The notes: a model not told the origin generated them from the letters alone. A stretch of 64,000 nucleotides of DNA from Telluribacter sp035998675 (GCF_035998675.1 NZ_DASYHI010000021.1:62001-126000); one strand, 5' to 3'. Positions 1-8,251 are shown, counted from the stretch's first letter. Translations and numbers: made by a program.

Positions 1-1772
1 TGAAATTGACGGGGGTTACTACCTTTGGTACTTCATTTCAGGAAGGTACCCACTGCATGCTGCCCGACCACCTGAACGATGCTGCTGAAACGACCAAACC
101 AAGTACCCCCTCGGTTATTCTGATGGCGCCGGAAGGCAATAATGTTCTGGCCAAAATCACCAACGAGTTGTACGTGGTGAATGTACCCAAAGCCGGTAAA
201 ACGCCAACGATCTCCGTGTCAGACCCCAAAAATTCAGCTTTCCCGGCCCGGAAAATCACTGAACTGGGGGGCGAGTTTCCGGCCTGGACCGCTAACGGAA
301 AACAGGTGTTTTATTCCCTGGGCCGTAACTTCTTCGTGTATGACCTGAACAAAGCCGGTGCCTACGATGATAGCCTGAAAATTGCGCTGCGCGAGAAAGC
401 CAGGGCCCCCAAAGATACCGCCGCCAAAGCCGAAAAGGTAAAGGAAGAAGAAAAGGACCCGCATTACATAGCGCAGGAATACGAAGTTGCGGTCAAATTC
501 CCGAAAGACCAGCCGACCGGCACCGCCCTGCTGAAAGGAGCCCGGATTATTACTATGAAAGGCGATGAGGTCATTGAAAACGGTGATATACTGATTCAGG
601 ACAATCGTATCAAAGCCGTTGGTACCAGTGGTAGTTTGTCAGTACCGCAGGGAGCCACGGTCATTGACGTGGCCGGTAAAACCATTGTGCCGGGGCTGGT
701 CGATACCCACGCCCACATGTGGCCTAACTGGGGACTACACAAAAATCAGGTGTGGATTTACGCGGCGAATCTGGCCTACGGCGTAACCACTACCCGCGAC
801 CCCCAAACTGCCACCACCGATGTACTTACCTACAGCGACCTGGTAGAATCCGGCCGTATTGTGGGTCCCCGCGTGTACTCGACTGGCCCGGGGGTAGGTT
901 TCTGGATGTACAATCTCAAAGACCTCGACCATACCAAAAAAGTGCTTCAGCAGTACAGCAAGTACTATAATACCAAGACTATAAAGATGTACCTGGTGGG
1001 TAACCGTCAGCACCGTCAGTGGGTGATTATGGCGGCGAAGGAGCAAAAGCTGATGCCAACGACCGAGGGCGGTCTGGACTTTAAACTGAACATGACGCAG
1101 TTGCTGGACGGGTACCCCGGCCACGAACATGCTATTCCTATTTATCCGCTCTACAACGACGTAATCAAGACCATCGCCGACGCTAAAATGGCCGTAACGC
1201 CTACCCTGCTGGTGTCGTACGGTGGCCCGTGGGCCGAAAACTACTACTACGCTACCGAAAAGCCGTACAACGATGCCAAACTGAAGCGTTTTACGCCCTA
1301 CGAAGAACTGGCGGAGAAATCGCGGCGGCGGTCGGCCTGGTTTATGGACGAAGAGCACGTATTCAGCAAGCACGCCGAATCCATGAAGAAACTGGTGGAA
1401 GCCGGCGGACTCTCAGGCGTTGGTAGCCATGGTCAGCTACAGGGCCTGGGGTACCACTGGGAATTGTGGTCAATACAATCAGGTGGTATGAAGAACCACG
1501 ACGCCCTCAAGGTGGCTACCATCACCGGAGCTACGGCCCTTGGCCTGGACAAGGACCTGGGTTCCATTGAAAGTGGTAAACTGGCCGACCTGGTTATTAT
1601 GGATAAAAATCCGCTGGAAAACATCCGGAATACCAACAGTATCAAATTTGTGATGAAGAACGGCCGCCTCTACGAAGGAGAGTCGCTTGATGAGGTGTAC
1701 CCACGCAAGCAGCCCCTCGACAACACCGAGTGGAAAGCCAAGCAGCCTGGTACCTTGCCGGGGCTGCGTTAA
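1..1772 (+). CDS. TolB-like/amidohydrolase protein, 3' part
   Basis: The gene begins upstream of the window: the frame is open from base 3 and the first residues are mid-domain. The visible ~590 residues hold the end of a TolB/WD40-like propeller (about 1-125), a charged linker rich in Lys/Glu/Ala (about 130-155), and an amidohydrolase TIM-barrel. The first metal ligands are in DTHAHMW (about 235); a later His lies in GHEHAIP, and the segment GSHGQLQGLGYHWELW is where many amidohydrolases carry the last Asp ligand. The family is usually a secreted or periplasmic metal-dependent hydrolase of unknown substrate. It ends in front of a strong hairpin. Alternative: a dipeptidase-like imidazolonepropionase relative; the substrate cannot be told from sequence. 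Confidence 0.85.
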   Translation, partial: KLTGVTTFGTSFQEGTHCMLPDHLNDAAETTKPSTPSVILMAPEGNNVLAKITNELYVVNVPKAGKTPTISVSDPKNSAFPARKITELGGEFPAWTANGKQVFYSLGRNFFVYDLNKAGAYDDSLKIALREKARAPKDTAAKAEKVKEEEKDPHYIAQEYEVAVKFPKDQPTGTALLKGARIITMKGDEVIENGDILIQDNRIKAVGTSGSLSVPQGATVIDVAGKTIVPGLVDTHAHMWPNWGLHKNQVWIYAANLAYGVTTTRDPQTATTDVLTYSDLVESGRIVGPRVYSTGPGVGFWMYNLKDLDHTKKVLQQYSKYYNTKTIKMYLVGNRQHRQWVIMAAKEQKLMPTTEGGLDFKLNMTQLLDGYPGHEHAIPIYPLYNDVIKTIADAKMAVTPTLLVSYGGPWAENYYYATEKPYNDAKLKRFTPYEELAEKSRRRSAWFMDEEHVFSKHAESMKKLVEAGGLSGVGSHGQLQGLGYHWELWSIQSGGMKNHDALKVATITGATALGLDKDLGSIESGKLADLVIMDKNPLENIRNTNSIKFVMKNGRLYEGESLDEVYPRKQPLDNTEWKAKQPGTLPGLR

Positions 1773-1791
1773 ATAAGTTTTTTATTGTTTT

Positions 1792-1827
1792 GAAAGAAGG
1801 GCTGGCTGTGAGGCTGGCCCTTCTTTC
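1792..1827 (+). terminator. Rho-independent-type hairpin after amidohydrolase gene
   Basis: Perfect 11-bp arms GAAAGAAGGGC / GCCCTTCTTTC enclose a 14-base loop, 20 bases after the stop codon. The downstream T-run is short (CATTATC), so it may act as a weak or bidirectional terminator. Confidence 0.7.
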
Positions 1828-1899
1828 ATTATCAAACAATTTTTAGCATTCTTCAAAAAACGGTTAGTCAAACCTGCCTAGATGATTTTTGAAAAGTAC

Positions 1900-1918
1900 A
1901 ATATCCAAATTGGATATT
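1900..1918. promoter_or_regulatory. 19-bp operator-like palindrome
   Basis: Perfect 9-bp arms AATATCCAA / TTGGATATT separated by one A. It lies directly upstream of a -7-like TATTTTAG (1925-1932) and of the short ORF at 1967. The symmetry and position suggest a binding site for a dimeric regulator; no regulator gene is adjacent, so the ligand and protein are unknown. Confidence 0.45.
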
Positions 1919-1966
1919 GATTCTTATTTTAGCCAAAATAAAAGCTACCCTCCTCAACCACCTACC

Positions 1967-2056
1967 ATGAGCCGAATTTTTGCAGTTAGTTTTTTCTGCC
2001 TACTATGCCTTTCCCTCCCGCTCGCCCTGATTTATAATCGGGGCGTAATCTCATAG
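1967..2056 (+). pseudogene. Signal-peptide stub cut off by a repeat element
   Basis: An ATG opens a 29-codon frame (MSRIFAVSFF..., then CLLCLSLPLALIYNRG) that looks like an export signal and stops at TAG within a hairpin repeat (2029-2071). Residues after ALA derive from the repeat itself. The simplest reading is a secreted-protein gene whose 5' end survives after the repeat replaced or displaced the rest. It could instead be a genuine small hydrophobic peptide. No matching mature domain is visible in the same frame downstream. Confidence 0.35.
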
Positions 2057-2071
2057 CGTCTGCGACGCGAC
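2029..2071. repeat. Two-hairpin repeat, copy 1
   Basis: Contains hairpin GATT-TAT-AATC followed by GCGTC-TGC-GACGC. The same layout recurs at 36123-36166 with different but still complementary arms (AATCGG type and GCGTT-TTT-AACGC). This looks like a short palindromic interspersed element rather than a gene. Confidence 0.5.
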
Positions 2072-2127
2072 TACTTAACCAAAATATTTTTTATTTGATA
2101 GGTACTTCCAAAAAGACAACATTAAGC

Positions 2128-2604
2128 ATGGAACCCAGCATTGAAACCTTAGCCGAAAAGAAACTGGTAGGCAAAAGAGTACGAATGTCTCTGACGGGAA
2201 ACCGTACCGGTGAACTTTGGAAGAGCTTCCTGCCCCGGCGAAAGGAAATTCAAAACAGCGTAGGTTCAGAACTGTATTCTATGCAGGTATATGAGCCAGG
2301 GTACTTCCGGGAATTTAATCCGGCCAAGGAATTTGAAAAATGGGCTGCCGTAGAGGTAACTGACTTCAAAGTTGTCCCTGTGGAGATGGAAACTTTTACA
2401 CTCCCGCCAGGTCTGTATGCCATTTTTCACTACAAAGGCCTAAGCATCGACACCAGCATTTACCAGTACATCTACACTACCTGGCTGCCAGCCTCTGAGT
2501 ACCTGTTAGACAACCGGCCCCATTTTGAAGTACTGGGGCAGAAGTACAAGAACGGAGATCCTGACTCGGAAGAGGATATTTGGGTACCTATAAAACTGGG
2601 GTAG
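2128..2604 (+). CDS. GyrI-like (AraC effector-binding-like) small-molecule-binding protein
   Basis: A 158-residue soluble protein starting at ATG 2128 (MEPSIETLAEKK). An in-frame TTG 33 bases upstream is less likely. The order of elements fits the SOUL/GyrI-like ligand-binding fold: N-terminal strand with VGKRVRMSL, a helix GELWKSFLPRR, a central FNPAKEFEKWAAVEV segment, and the C-terminal YIYTTWLPASEYLLDNRPHFEVL typical of the GyrI-like family. There is no DNA-binding domain, so this is a stand-alone binding domain as found in many Bacteroidota. Ligand unknown; such domains bind hydrophobic or toxic cations in some regulators. It is transcribed away from the lipoprotein gene that follows on the other strand. 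Confidence 0.75.
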   Translation: MEPSIETLAEKKLVGKRVRMSLTGNRTGELWKSFLPRRKEIQNSVGSELYSMQVYEPGYFREFNPAKEFEKWAAVEVTDFKVVPVEMETFTLPPGLYAIFHYKGLSIDTSIYQYIYTTWLPASEYLLDNRPHFEVLGQKYKNGDPDSEEDIWVPIKLG

Positions 2605-2677
2605 TAGCCTCAGCTAGCCCGCTCGCCCCGATAAAAATAACCCAGCAGCTATGGTTCAAATAGCTGCCGGGATCATA

Positions 2678-4069
2678 TTACTGCCTATATCGGGCTACAA
2701 AAATATCTCTGCCACCCATGGTTGTAAGGGTAGTAGTTCCAAAGGTAGCTGTACCATTAAAACTTCCGGTAACATATAGGTTTCCCGATTCGTCTACTGC
2801 AATACCATTGCCTACATCTGTACCGGTCCCTCCGCCAGATCGGGCCCAGATTAGATTTCCATTACTATCAAATTTTCCTACAAAAACATCATCTGAACCA
2901 TAGTGAACCACTCTAATAGCAGTACCAGGTTCTCCTGATGGCGGAAAAGGATAGTGAGAGAAAGCCAGTTGGGAAGCTGAACTAAAACCTGTCAGATATA
3001 CATTTCCAGCTTTATCTAGGGCTATATCTTTTCCACCATTATTTATACCAATACTTCCTATTATCTTGGACCACTGGTTTTCTCCATTCGTATTGTACTT
3101 GGCAAAATATATATAACTATCGAAACGACCTATCTTGAGTGAACCAGTAACATAGGCATTTCCATTCGCATCAACTGCGATACCAACACCAGATCCATAT
3201 TCGCCACGCTGAGCCCACAGAATCTCACCGGTGCTGCTGTACTTAGCAATAAAAATAGTAGGGTCACCACTTACTCCTATTTCGGGAAGTGTAATACTGC
3301 CGAAGGAAGCAGTAAAACTATAGAACCCCGTTATATAAATAGTACCATTTTTATCTACGGCTATGTCGCCACCCTCGTCACCACCTATACCCCCTGCTTT
3401 CTGAGCCCACTGCACATCGCCATTGCTGTTGCACTTCATTACAAAAACGTCACTGCCACCACTGGAAATAAGAGTAGTGGGCCCAAGCGTAGTAGAGCCA
3501 AAATAGTACCCCGTCACGTATATATTTCCGGCCTCATCCACCGCAATGCCAGTACCATTTTCACTTATATCAGGGGAATCTGTACTACCTCCTTCGTTTC
3601 GGCCCCACTGCGCTTCACCATTGCTGTTAAGTTTGAGTATGTACAAATCGGCCCCTCCCCTTGAATTAAGAATTACAGTACCAAAGGTGATTCTGCCCCG
3701 GAAACTCCCGGTGATGTACACGTTACCGTTGGCGTCAACCGCCATACCTCCAATACTGGATGAATTGGTGGCAGTGGGCCGCTGGACCCACTGGATTTCG
3801 CCGGCAGGATTGTACTTGGCAATGAAAATAGTAACACCTCCAGCTGGGGAGGTGAGGGATTTAGAGCTAAAGGTGGCGGACTGAGTGAAGTACCCGGCAA
3901 CGTAAACGTTGCCGTGCTGATCAGTACCCACAAATTCGCCCTGATCAAATCCCTGGCCTCCTGCCTGCCAGGCCATGATATCCTCATTATGAGGTTCCAG
4001 ACTATGATCTCGACAGCCCGACAGTAGGGCCACGAGTAATGCGGATAGTAGAATAGCCGCGTTTTTCAT
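2678..4069 (-). CDS. SBBP-repeat beta-propeller lipoprotein
   Basis: A 463-residue protein with a lipoprotein signal (hydrophobic stretch then LLSGC, Cys about residue 19). The rest is built of about seven degenerate repeats of 50-65 residues, each with the core GNVYVTGSF followed by ATFG-like and AKYNxNGxxxWA-like segments. This is the SBBP (seven-bladed beta-propeller) repeat arrangement. It is predicted to sit at the outer or periplasmic membrane face as a binding or adhesion scaffold; no catalytic residues are seen. It is a single-gene unit: both neighbours are on the plus strand. Long repeated modules make it prone to copy-number change between strains. Confidence 0.85.
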   Translation of the reverse strand: MKNAAILLSALLVALLSGCRDHSLEPHNEDIMAWQAGGQGFDQGEFVGTDQHGNVYVAGYFTQSATFSSKSLTSPAGGVTIFIAKYNPAGEIQWVQRPTATNSSSIGGMAVDANGNVYITGSFRGRITFGTVILNSRGGADLYILKLNSNGEAQWGRNEGGSTDSPDISENGTGIAVDEAGNIYVTGYYFGSTTLGPTTLISSGGSDVFVMKCNSNGDVQWAQKAGGIGGDEGGDIAVDKNGTIYITGFYSFTASFGSITLPEIGVSGDPTIFIAKYSSTGEILWAQRGEYGSGVGIAVDANGNAYVTGSLKIGRFDSYIYFAKYNTNGENQWSKIIGSIGINNGGKDIALDKAGNVYLTGFSSASQLAFSHYPFPPSGEPGTAIRVVHYGSDDVFVGKFDSNGNLIWARSGGGTGTDVGNGIAVDESGNLYVTGSFNGTATFGTTTLTTMGGRDIFVARYRQ

Positions 4070-4756
4070 GATACAGTATATTTAAGTGAAAAGTTGAGTG
4101 TTCCGGTCGATATTCGGGTAATTCATTATTCAAAATGGAAATTCAGAATAAGAATAGCTGGGCACATTTTCAGCCAGATAACCTATACACCAAATCAGTT
4201 CTCTGCCGAACTGGGCCAGAGAATTAAGGGAGGGCGAGGGCATTGGGTAGGCAAACTGCTTACCAAACTTATAAGAGGGGGTGCTTAGCTAAGAAGTTGT
4301 AAATAAGGTGAATATTACTTTGGCAATCAATACTTATATAATAAATTTATTTAACGGTACTTTATTATACGTGTTCTTCTTTTAGCTGGTAGTCATTGTT
4401 ATAGCAGAAGTGGTAGACTTAGCTAATAATGTTGCTCTATTGGACAAAGCCTGAGCTACTAGTTAGTGGAACTGATGGGTGAATTGTCATACTAAAAAAT
4501 GTGCTGGTAGTAACTCTCTAGTTTATACGTGCCGGTGCGGACGCTGGCCTAAGAACAGTATGATACTTTTACATTCAGTGAATTACTTATCAAAGAGCAA
4601 GTATGGCAGTAGTAGACTTCTTTACCAGAATTAAAAATCAAAAACAGAAATTGTCCGAACAAGAAAACCTTCTGCCGATCAATTGGCATTTGCCAATGCA
4701 GTACTTGAAATTAAATTATTAATTCTTAAATTCAGAATAATTACCAACAGATACCT
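4070..4756. other. Gene-poor AT-rich gap
   Basis: Almost 700 bases without a convincing gene. A 39-codon frame at 4603-4722 on the plus strand (MAVVDFFTRIKNQ...) has no clear promoter or family. In the shifted frame a coding-like stretch (ADQLAFANAVLEIK) follows, so this may be a decayed gene fragment with a frameshift. Nothing else could be supported. Confidence 0.4.
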
Positions 4757-5107
4757 ATGCCTTACAACCAGACCCTTGCAGAAAGAGTACGTGAGCAATT
4801 AGTCCCACTGACTGATGTTGAAGAAAAAGAAATGATGGGTGGGCTTGCCTTTATGTACAAGGATAAAATGTGTGTGGGAGTAATAAAAGATGACCTATTG
4901 TGCCGGATTGATCCTGACTTGTACAAAGAGGTATTGGAAAAGAATGGCTGCCGACCTATGGATTTCACGGGTCGACCCATGAAGGGATGGGTCTTTGTTG
5001 ACCCGGAAGCTATACGATCCAGAACGGAATTAGAATATTGGATAAAAATGGCCCTTGACTACAACAGTAAAGCCAGGAGTTCAAAAGTAAAAAAGGACAA
5101 CACCTAA
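4757..5107 (+). CDS. TfoX N-terminal-domain protein
   Basis: A 116-residue protein made of only the TfoX-N domain: MMGGLAFMYKDKMCVGVIKDDLLCRI in the centre, then the DFTGRPMKGWVFVDPE segment and a lysine-rich tail. The domain comes from the Haemophilus competence regulator TfoX/Sxy, but in Bacteroidota stand-alone copies are common and have no proven link to competence. No C-terminal TfoX-C domain is present. Single gene followed by a hairpin terminator. Confidence 0.85.
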   Translation: MPYNQTLAERVREQLVPLTDVEEKEMMGGLAFMYKDKMCVGVIKDDLLCRIDPDLYKEVLEKNGCRPMDFTGRPMKGWVFVDPEAIRSRTELEYWIKMALDYNSKARSSKVKKDNT

Positions 5108-5453
5108 GCGCCCCAGCCAGTGTCCCCACCGGTCAAAGGTTAGGAGCCTTGGTAGTGGACTAAAAATAGTCCACTACCTTCTTCTATTCCTCCGCCCACT
5201 GCACCTTCTCTCCCTTTAGGGCCACATGGGTCATAGGGAGGGTGATAGCGTGGGGGAGCCGATAGGAATACCTAAGGAATCAATCTCTGGAAGGTACTTT
5301 GAAAACCCAGACGAATAATTTATACGCATCCCCACACTCCAATTTTCCCTACCATTTATCAATAAAGCGCACTTACTTTTCACTTTTCACCAATCATTCC
5401 CCAACTTTGCGGTACAGATGCAAAGGCGTCTCCCATTGACCGGCTTACCATTC
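5108..5453. other. Intergenic region before hisB
   Basis: About 345 bases holding the terminator at 5151-5178 and, close to the hisB start, a -7-like box CAACTTTG (5402-5409, one mismatch to TAnnTTTG). The middle part shows no ORF or structure that I can support. No histidine-rich leader peptide was found. Confidence 0.4.
5151..5178 (+). terminator. Hairpin terminator after TfoX-N gene
   Basis: Perfect 12-bp arms GGTAGTGGACTA / TAGTCCACTACC around an AAAA loop, followed by TTCTTCTATT. Lies 43 bases after the stop codon. Confidence 0.75.
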
Positions 5454-6578
5454 ATGAAAAAAGTATTATTTATTGACCGCGACGGTACTATCATCGTCGA
5501 ACCTCCTACCGATTTTCAGGTTGACTCCCTCGAGAAACTGGAATTTTTGCCCAAAGCTATTTCCAACCTCCGGCAGATTGCCGAAGAAACCGATTACGAG
5601 CTGGTGATGGTCACTAACCAGGATGGTCTGGGTACCGGCTCCTTTCCGGAAGATACCTTCTGGCCCGCCCATAACAAGATGATGCGGACCCTGGCAGGAG
5701 AAAATATCCAGTTTTCGGAGGTACTTATCGACCGCTCTTTTCCCCACGAAAACGCCCCTACCCGCAAGCCCGGTACTGCCTTGCTGGCAAAGTACTTTGG
5801 CGACGAATACGACCTGTCCAACAGCTATGTAATTGGCGACCGCTATACGGATGTACAACTGGCGGTGAATCTGGGGGCGAAGGCCATTCTTATTGCCCCC
5901 AAAGTACCTACCGAGGGGCTGAACGAAGCGCAGCATAAGGCGACTACCCTGGTTACCGACGACTGGGACCTGATTTATGAACACCTGAAACTACCCTCAC
6001 GGACGGCCTCGGTGGAGCGGAACACCAAAGAAACCCAAATAAAAATCAGCCTGAACCTGGACGGAAGCGGCCGGTCCGACATCCATACCGGTCTGGGATT
6101 TTTTGACCATATGCTCGACCAACTGGCCCGCCATTCGGGCGCGGACCTGACCATCCGGGTAGAAGGCGACCTGCACATTGATGAACACCATACCATTGAA
6201 GACACCGCCCTGGCCCTGGGTGAAGCCTACCGTCAGGCGTTGGGTGACAAGCGGGGCATCAGCCGGTATGGTTTCCTGCTGCCCATGGATGAAGCCCTGG
6301 CTCAGGTAGCCATCGATTTTTCGGGTCGCCCCTGGCTGGTGTGGGACGCGGAGTTTCGCCGGGAAAGAATTGGTGAAATGCCTACGGAGATGTTTCATCA
6401 CTTTTTTAAATCTTTTTCGGACACTTCGTTATCCAATCTGAATATCAAAGTAGAGGGGCAGAACGAGCACCATAAGATTGAGTCCATATTTAAAGCGTTT
6501 GCCAAAGCAATAAAAATGGCGGTACAGCGTGACCTTAAGGCCCTGGATGTACTTCCTTCAACCAAAGGTGTATTATAA
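5454..6578 (+). CDS. hisB: Bifunctional histidinol-phosphatase / imidazoleglycerol-phosphate dehydratase
   Basis: A 374-residue protein catalysing two steps of histidine synthesis. The N-terminal HAD phosphatase has the nucleophile motif DRDGT at residue 8 and the Cys/His-poor zinc-loop region around SFPHENAPTRKPG. The C-terminal dehydratase (from about 185) shows GFFDHMLDQLARH, HHTIEDTALALG and the mirrored NEHHKIESIFKAFAKA, giving the two manganese-binding His clusters. I chose the ATG at 5454 because E. coli-type HisB begins KYLFIDRDGT; an in-frame ATG at 5418 would add 12 residues but lies almost on the likely transcription start. No other his gene is in the window, so it is detached from a his operon here. 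Confidence 0.95.
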   Translation: MKKVLFIDRDGTIIVEPPTDFQVDSLEKLEFLPKAISNLRQIAEETDYELVMVTNQDGLGTGSFPEDTFWPAHNKMMRTLAGENIQFSEVLIDRSFPHENAPTRKPGTALLAKYFGDEYDLSNSYVIGDRYTDVQLAVNLGAKAILIAPKVPTEGLNEAQHKATTLVTDDWDLIYEHLKLPSRTASVERNTKETQIKISLNLDGSGRSDIHTGLGFFDHMLDQLARHSGADLTIRVEGDLHIDEHHTIEDTALALGEAYRQALGDKRGISRYGFLLPMDEALAQVAIDFSGRPWLVWDAEFRRERIGEMPTEMFHHFFKSFSDTSLSNLNIKVEGQNEHHKIESIFKAFAKAIKMAVQRDLKALDVLPSTKGVL

Positions 6579-6593
6579 AAATTTGGTAAGAAG

Positions 6594-6625
6594 TTGCGTA
6601 AAGAAGCATTTCCCTCTTATTTTTG
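6594..6625 (+). promoter_or_regulatory. Bacteroidota-type promoter for the small membrane ORF
   Basis: A -33-like TTG (6594-6596), 21 bases, then a perfect -7 box TATTTTTG (6618-6625, consensus TAnnTTTG). A start a few bases later would leave a leader of about 25 bases before the ATG at 6657. Confidence 0.5.
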
Positions 6626-6656
6626 CAGAAGTTCTTTACCGGAAAACGAATTTGTT

Positions 6657-6761
6657 ATGTTGATGACGATAATTGCTTTGGTGTTCTTTATTACCCTGCT
6701 GGGATCGGCCTTTGTTGTAGGCCGTTGGCTCGAAAACCACGAAAGAGGCTACAAGCGGTAA
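6657..6761 (+). CDS. Small single-pass membrane protein (34 aa)
   Basis: ATG 6657 opens a 34-codon frame: one hydrophobic helix (MTIIALVFFITLLGSAFVVG) and a charged tail RWLENHERGYKR. It has a perfect -7 box upstream at 6618 and a strong terminator 12 bases after its stop, so it forms a complete transcription unit by itself. It follows hisB without being part of that gene. No known family recognised; the single helix with a basic cytoplasmic end resembles small membrane-complex subunits. Support comes from layout rather than homology. Confidence 0.6.
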   Translation: MLMTIIALVFFITLLGSAFVVGRWLENHERGYKR

Positions 6762-6773
6762 AAATTTTTCGAT

Positions 6774-6802
6774 AAAGGGCCACTTTCCTGGCCCTTTTTT
6801 TA
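6774..6802 (+). terminator. Rho-independent terminator
   Basis: Arms AAAGGGCCA / TGGCCCTTT around CTTTCC, followed by a T-run. Ends the 34-aa ORF transcript. Confidence 0.85.
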
Positions 6803-7028
6803 TTTTTCCCCGACGAAAAAGAGTTAGTTCCTGGTACTTTGGCTCTTTTGGTAGCGGGAGTCAGTTCTAAGGCAGGTCTGGAAAGAAACCTTTCTGAGTT
6901 CTACTATTTCCTTAGCCCGCGGGAGGTTTTTATCAATCCGGTCGACGGAAGAGCAAACTTTACTTCTGTTTTAGGGGTTTTTATTGGAAGTCACCGGGAC
7001 TGAATAGTACATTACAAAACTAATTACG

Positions 7029-7036
7029 TATATTTG
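7029..7036 (+). promoter_or_regulatory. -7 promoter box TATATTTG
   Basis: Perfect match to TAnnTTTG, 26 bases upstream of the TTG start at 7063. No convincing -33 TTG at the right distance. It supports the TTG start of the next gene because little room remains for an earlier one. Confidence 0.45.
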
Positions 7037-7062
7037 AATACGTCGTTTAACCGCTTTTAGCC

Positions 7063-7359
7063 TTGTTTAAAAAACTTTTCTTCCTTTTGGCGACTATCTA
7101 TTTCATCGGTAAAACAACTGGTGTGGTGGATACTTTTTTTGTCGGTGAAGAAACGGTTATTGAGTGTTCGGGCGAATGCGAAAATGAGAAAGAGGAAGTA
7201 AAGGAAGGAAGCTATTTTGACAAGCATTTTTTTAATTATGATATACTCCTCCAAAAAAACTATACGTCTGCTCCCATTCCTATTGCCTACTATTTTAATT
7301 CAAAATTAATTACCTCTTTGCATGCCAACCAGTTCTCTCCTCCCCCGGAACAGGTTTAG
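7063..7359 (+). CDS. Small exported hypothetical protein
   Basis: A 98-residue product that starts with TTG (no ATG is available), preceded by a -7 box. Residues 1-20 (FKKLFFLLATIYFIGK) form an export signal. The mature part has a two-Cys motif (ECSGEC, about residue 35-40), an acidic stretch, and ends with the phrase SPPPEQV. This general layout (signal, TTGV-like junction, Cys pair, about 100 residues, proline-rich end) is common among small Bacteroidota proteins of unknown role, some next to metal genes. It lies upstream of carbonic anhydrase, which uses zinc, but there is a 200-base gap and no direct evidence of a link. Confidence 0.55.
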   Translation: MFKKLFFLLATIYFIGKTTGVVDTFFVGEETVIECSGECENEKEEVKEGSYFDKHFFNYDILLQKNYTSAPIPIAYYFNSKLITSLHANQFSPPPEQV

Positions 7360-7500
7360 TCTCTCTTTCATTTTTATGTGCTGATAAACAAGAAGTACCT
7401 CTGTGGGATTCTTGTAAAGTAGTGAACAGGCAGAAAATAGTGGGCAGGTACTTCTCACTGATTTCCCGGTTATTCCACCCATACCTAACAATTACACAGG

Positions 7501-7533
7501 TTGTCCGTAACCAGCACTTCCGTTTACTTTTTG
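7501..7533 (+). promoter_or_regulatory. Possible promoter for carbonic anhydrase
   Basis: TTG (7501-7503), 21 bases, then TACTTTTTG (7525-7533), which is TAnnTTTG with one extra base. It is 33 bases upstream of the ATG. Confidence 0.35.
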
Positions 7534-7566
7534 ATAAAAAAACTTCACAAGTAACCTTATTTAGCA

Positions 7567-8214
7567 ATGGCTTTAGCCTACGCAAACCTTTTTGAGCAAA
7601 ATAAGAAGTGGGTAGAGGAAATGAATCGCCAAAACCCTGAATTCTTCGCTACCCTGGCCAAAGGACAAAGTCCTCAGTTCCTGTGGATTGGCTGTTCGGA
7701 TAGCCGGGTACCCGCCAATGAAATTACCGGCACCCTACCCGGTGACATATTTGTACACCGTAACATCGCGAATATGGTGGTACATACCGATATGAACATG
7801 CTCAGTGTACTTGACTACTCGGTCAATGTACTGGGGGTAAGACATATCATAGTTTGCGGCCACTACGGATGCGGTGGTGTAGCCGCCGCGCTCGGCAACA
7901 AACAGGTAGGCCTGATTGATAACTGGCTGCGCCACATCAAGGATGTGTACCGCCTGCACAAGGAAGAACTGGATACTATCGGGGATACGAAAGAAAAAAC
8001 GAACAGACTGGTTGAGCTGAACGTACATGAGCAGGTATATGACCTTTCCAAAACCTCAATCGTTCAGAATGCCTGGGCCAGGGGCCAGTTCCTGCAATTG
8101 CACGGTTTGGTGTATGACATCGCCAATGGGTACCTGAAAGACCTGAGCGTAACCGTAGGCGATAATAATGAATTAGACAACGTGTATAAATTCGACACCG
8201 GGGTCCTTGAATAA
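7567..8214 (+). CDS. can: Beta-class carbonic anhydrase
   Basis: A 215-residue cytoplasmic zinc enzyme interconverting CO2 and bicarbonate. The zinc ligands and catalytic dyad are visible: CSDSR (Cys about 43, Asp 45, Arg 47) and HYGCGG (His about 99, Cys 102). Length and the VHRNIANMV segment fit plant/E. coli-type beta enzymes. It is followed 37 bases later by a SulP transporter, a pairing that elsewhere serves bicarbonate uptake and use. The two genes probably share a transcript that ends at the hairpin at 9853. Confidence 0.95.
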   Translation: MALAYANLFEQNKKWVEEMNRQNPEFFATLAKGQSPQFLWIGCSDSRVPANEITGTLPGDIFVHRNIANMVVHTDMNMLSVLDYSVNVLGVRHIIVCGHYGCGGVAAALGNKQVGLIDNWLRHIKDVYRLHKEELDTIGDTKEKTNRLVELNVHEQVYDLSKTSIVQNAWARGQFLQLHGLVYDIANGYLKDLSVTVGDNNELDNVYKFDTGVLE

Positions 8215-8251
8215 GTACCTTAAAATAAATAATTGTAAAAAAACTAGCATT

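Larger units (their letters stand above)
6762..7062. other. Gap between small ORF and next small secreted protein
   Basis: Contains the terminator at 6774-6802 and, near the end, the -7 box at 7029. The middle (6803-7020) has no supported feature. Confidence 0.4.

Noticed and set aside
735..1373. 212-codon open frame on the minus strand
   Set aside because: Antisense to the amidohydrolase barrel, composition shadow only.
4094..4288. 64-codon frame in the long gap
   Set aside because: No promoter, no family and basic low-complexity residues; chance frame.
4603..4722. 39-codon frame MAVVDFFTRI...
   Set aside because: Possibly part of a frameshifted relic, but neither frame matches a family that I can name; left as a note in the gap entry.
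5108..5453. Histidine attenuator leader before hisB
   Set aside because: No short frame with consecutive His codons; the hairpin at 5151 fits better as the terminator of the TfoX-N gene.
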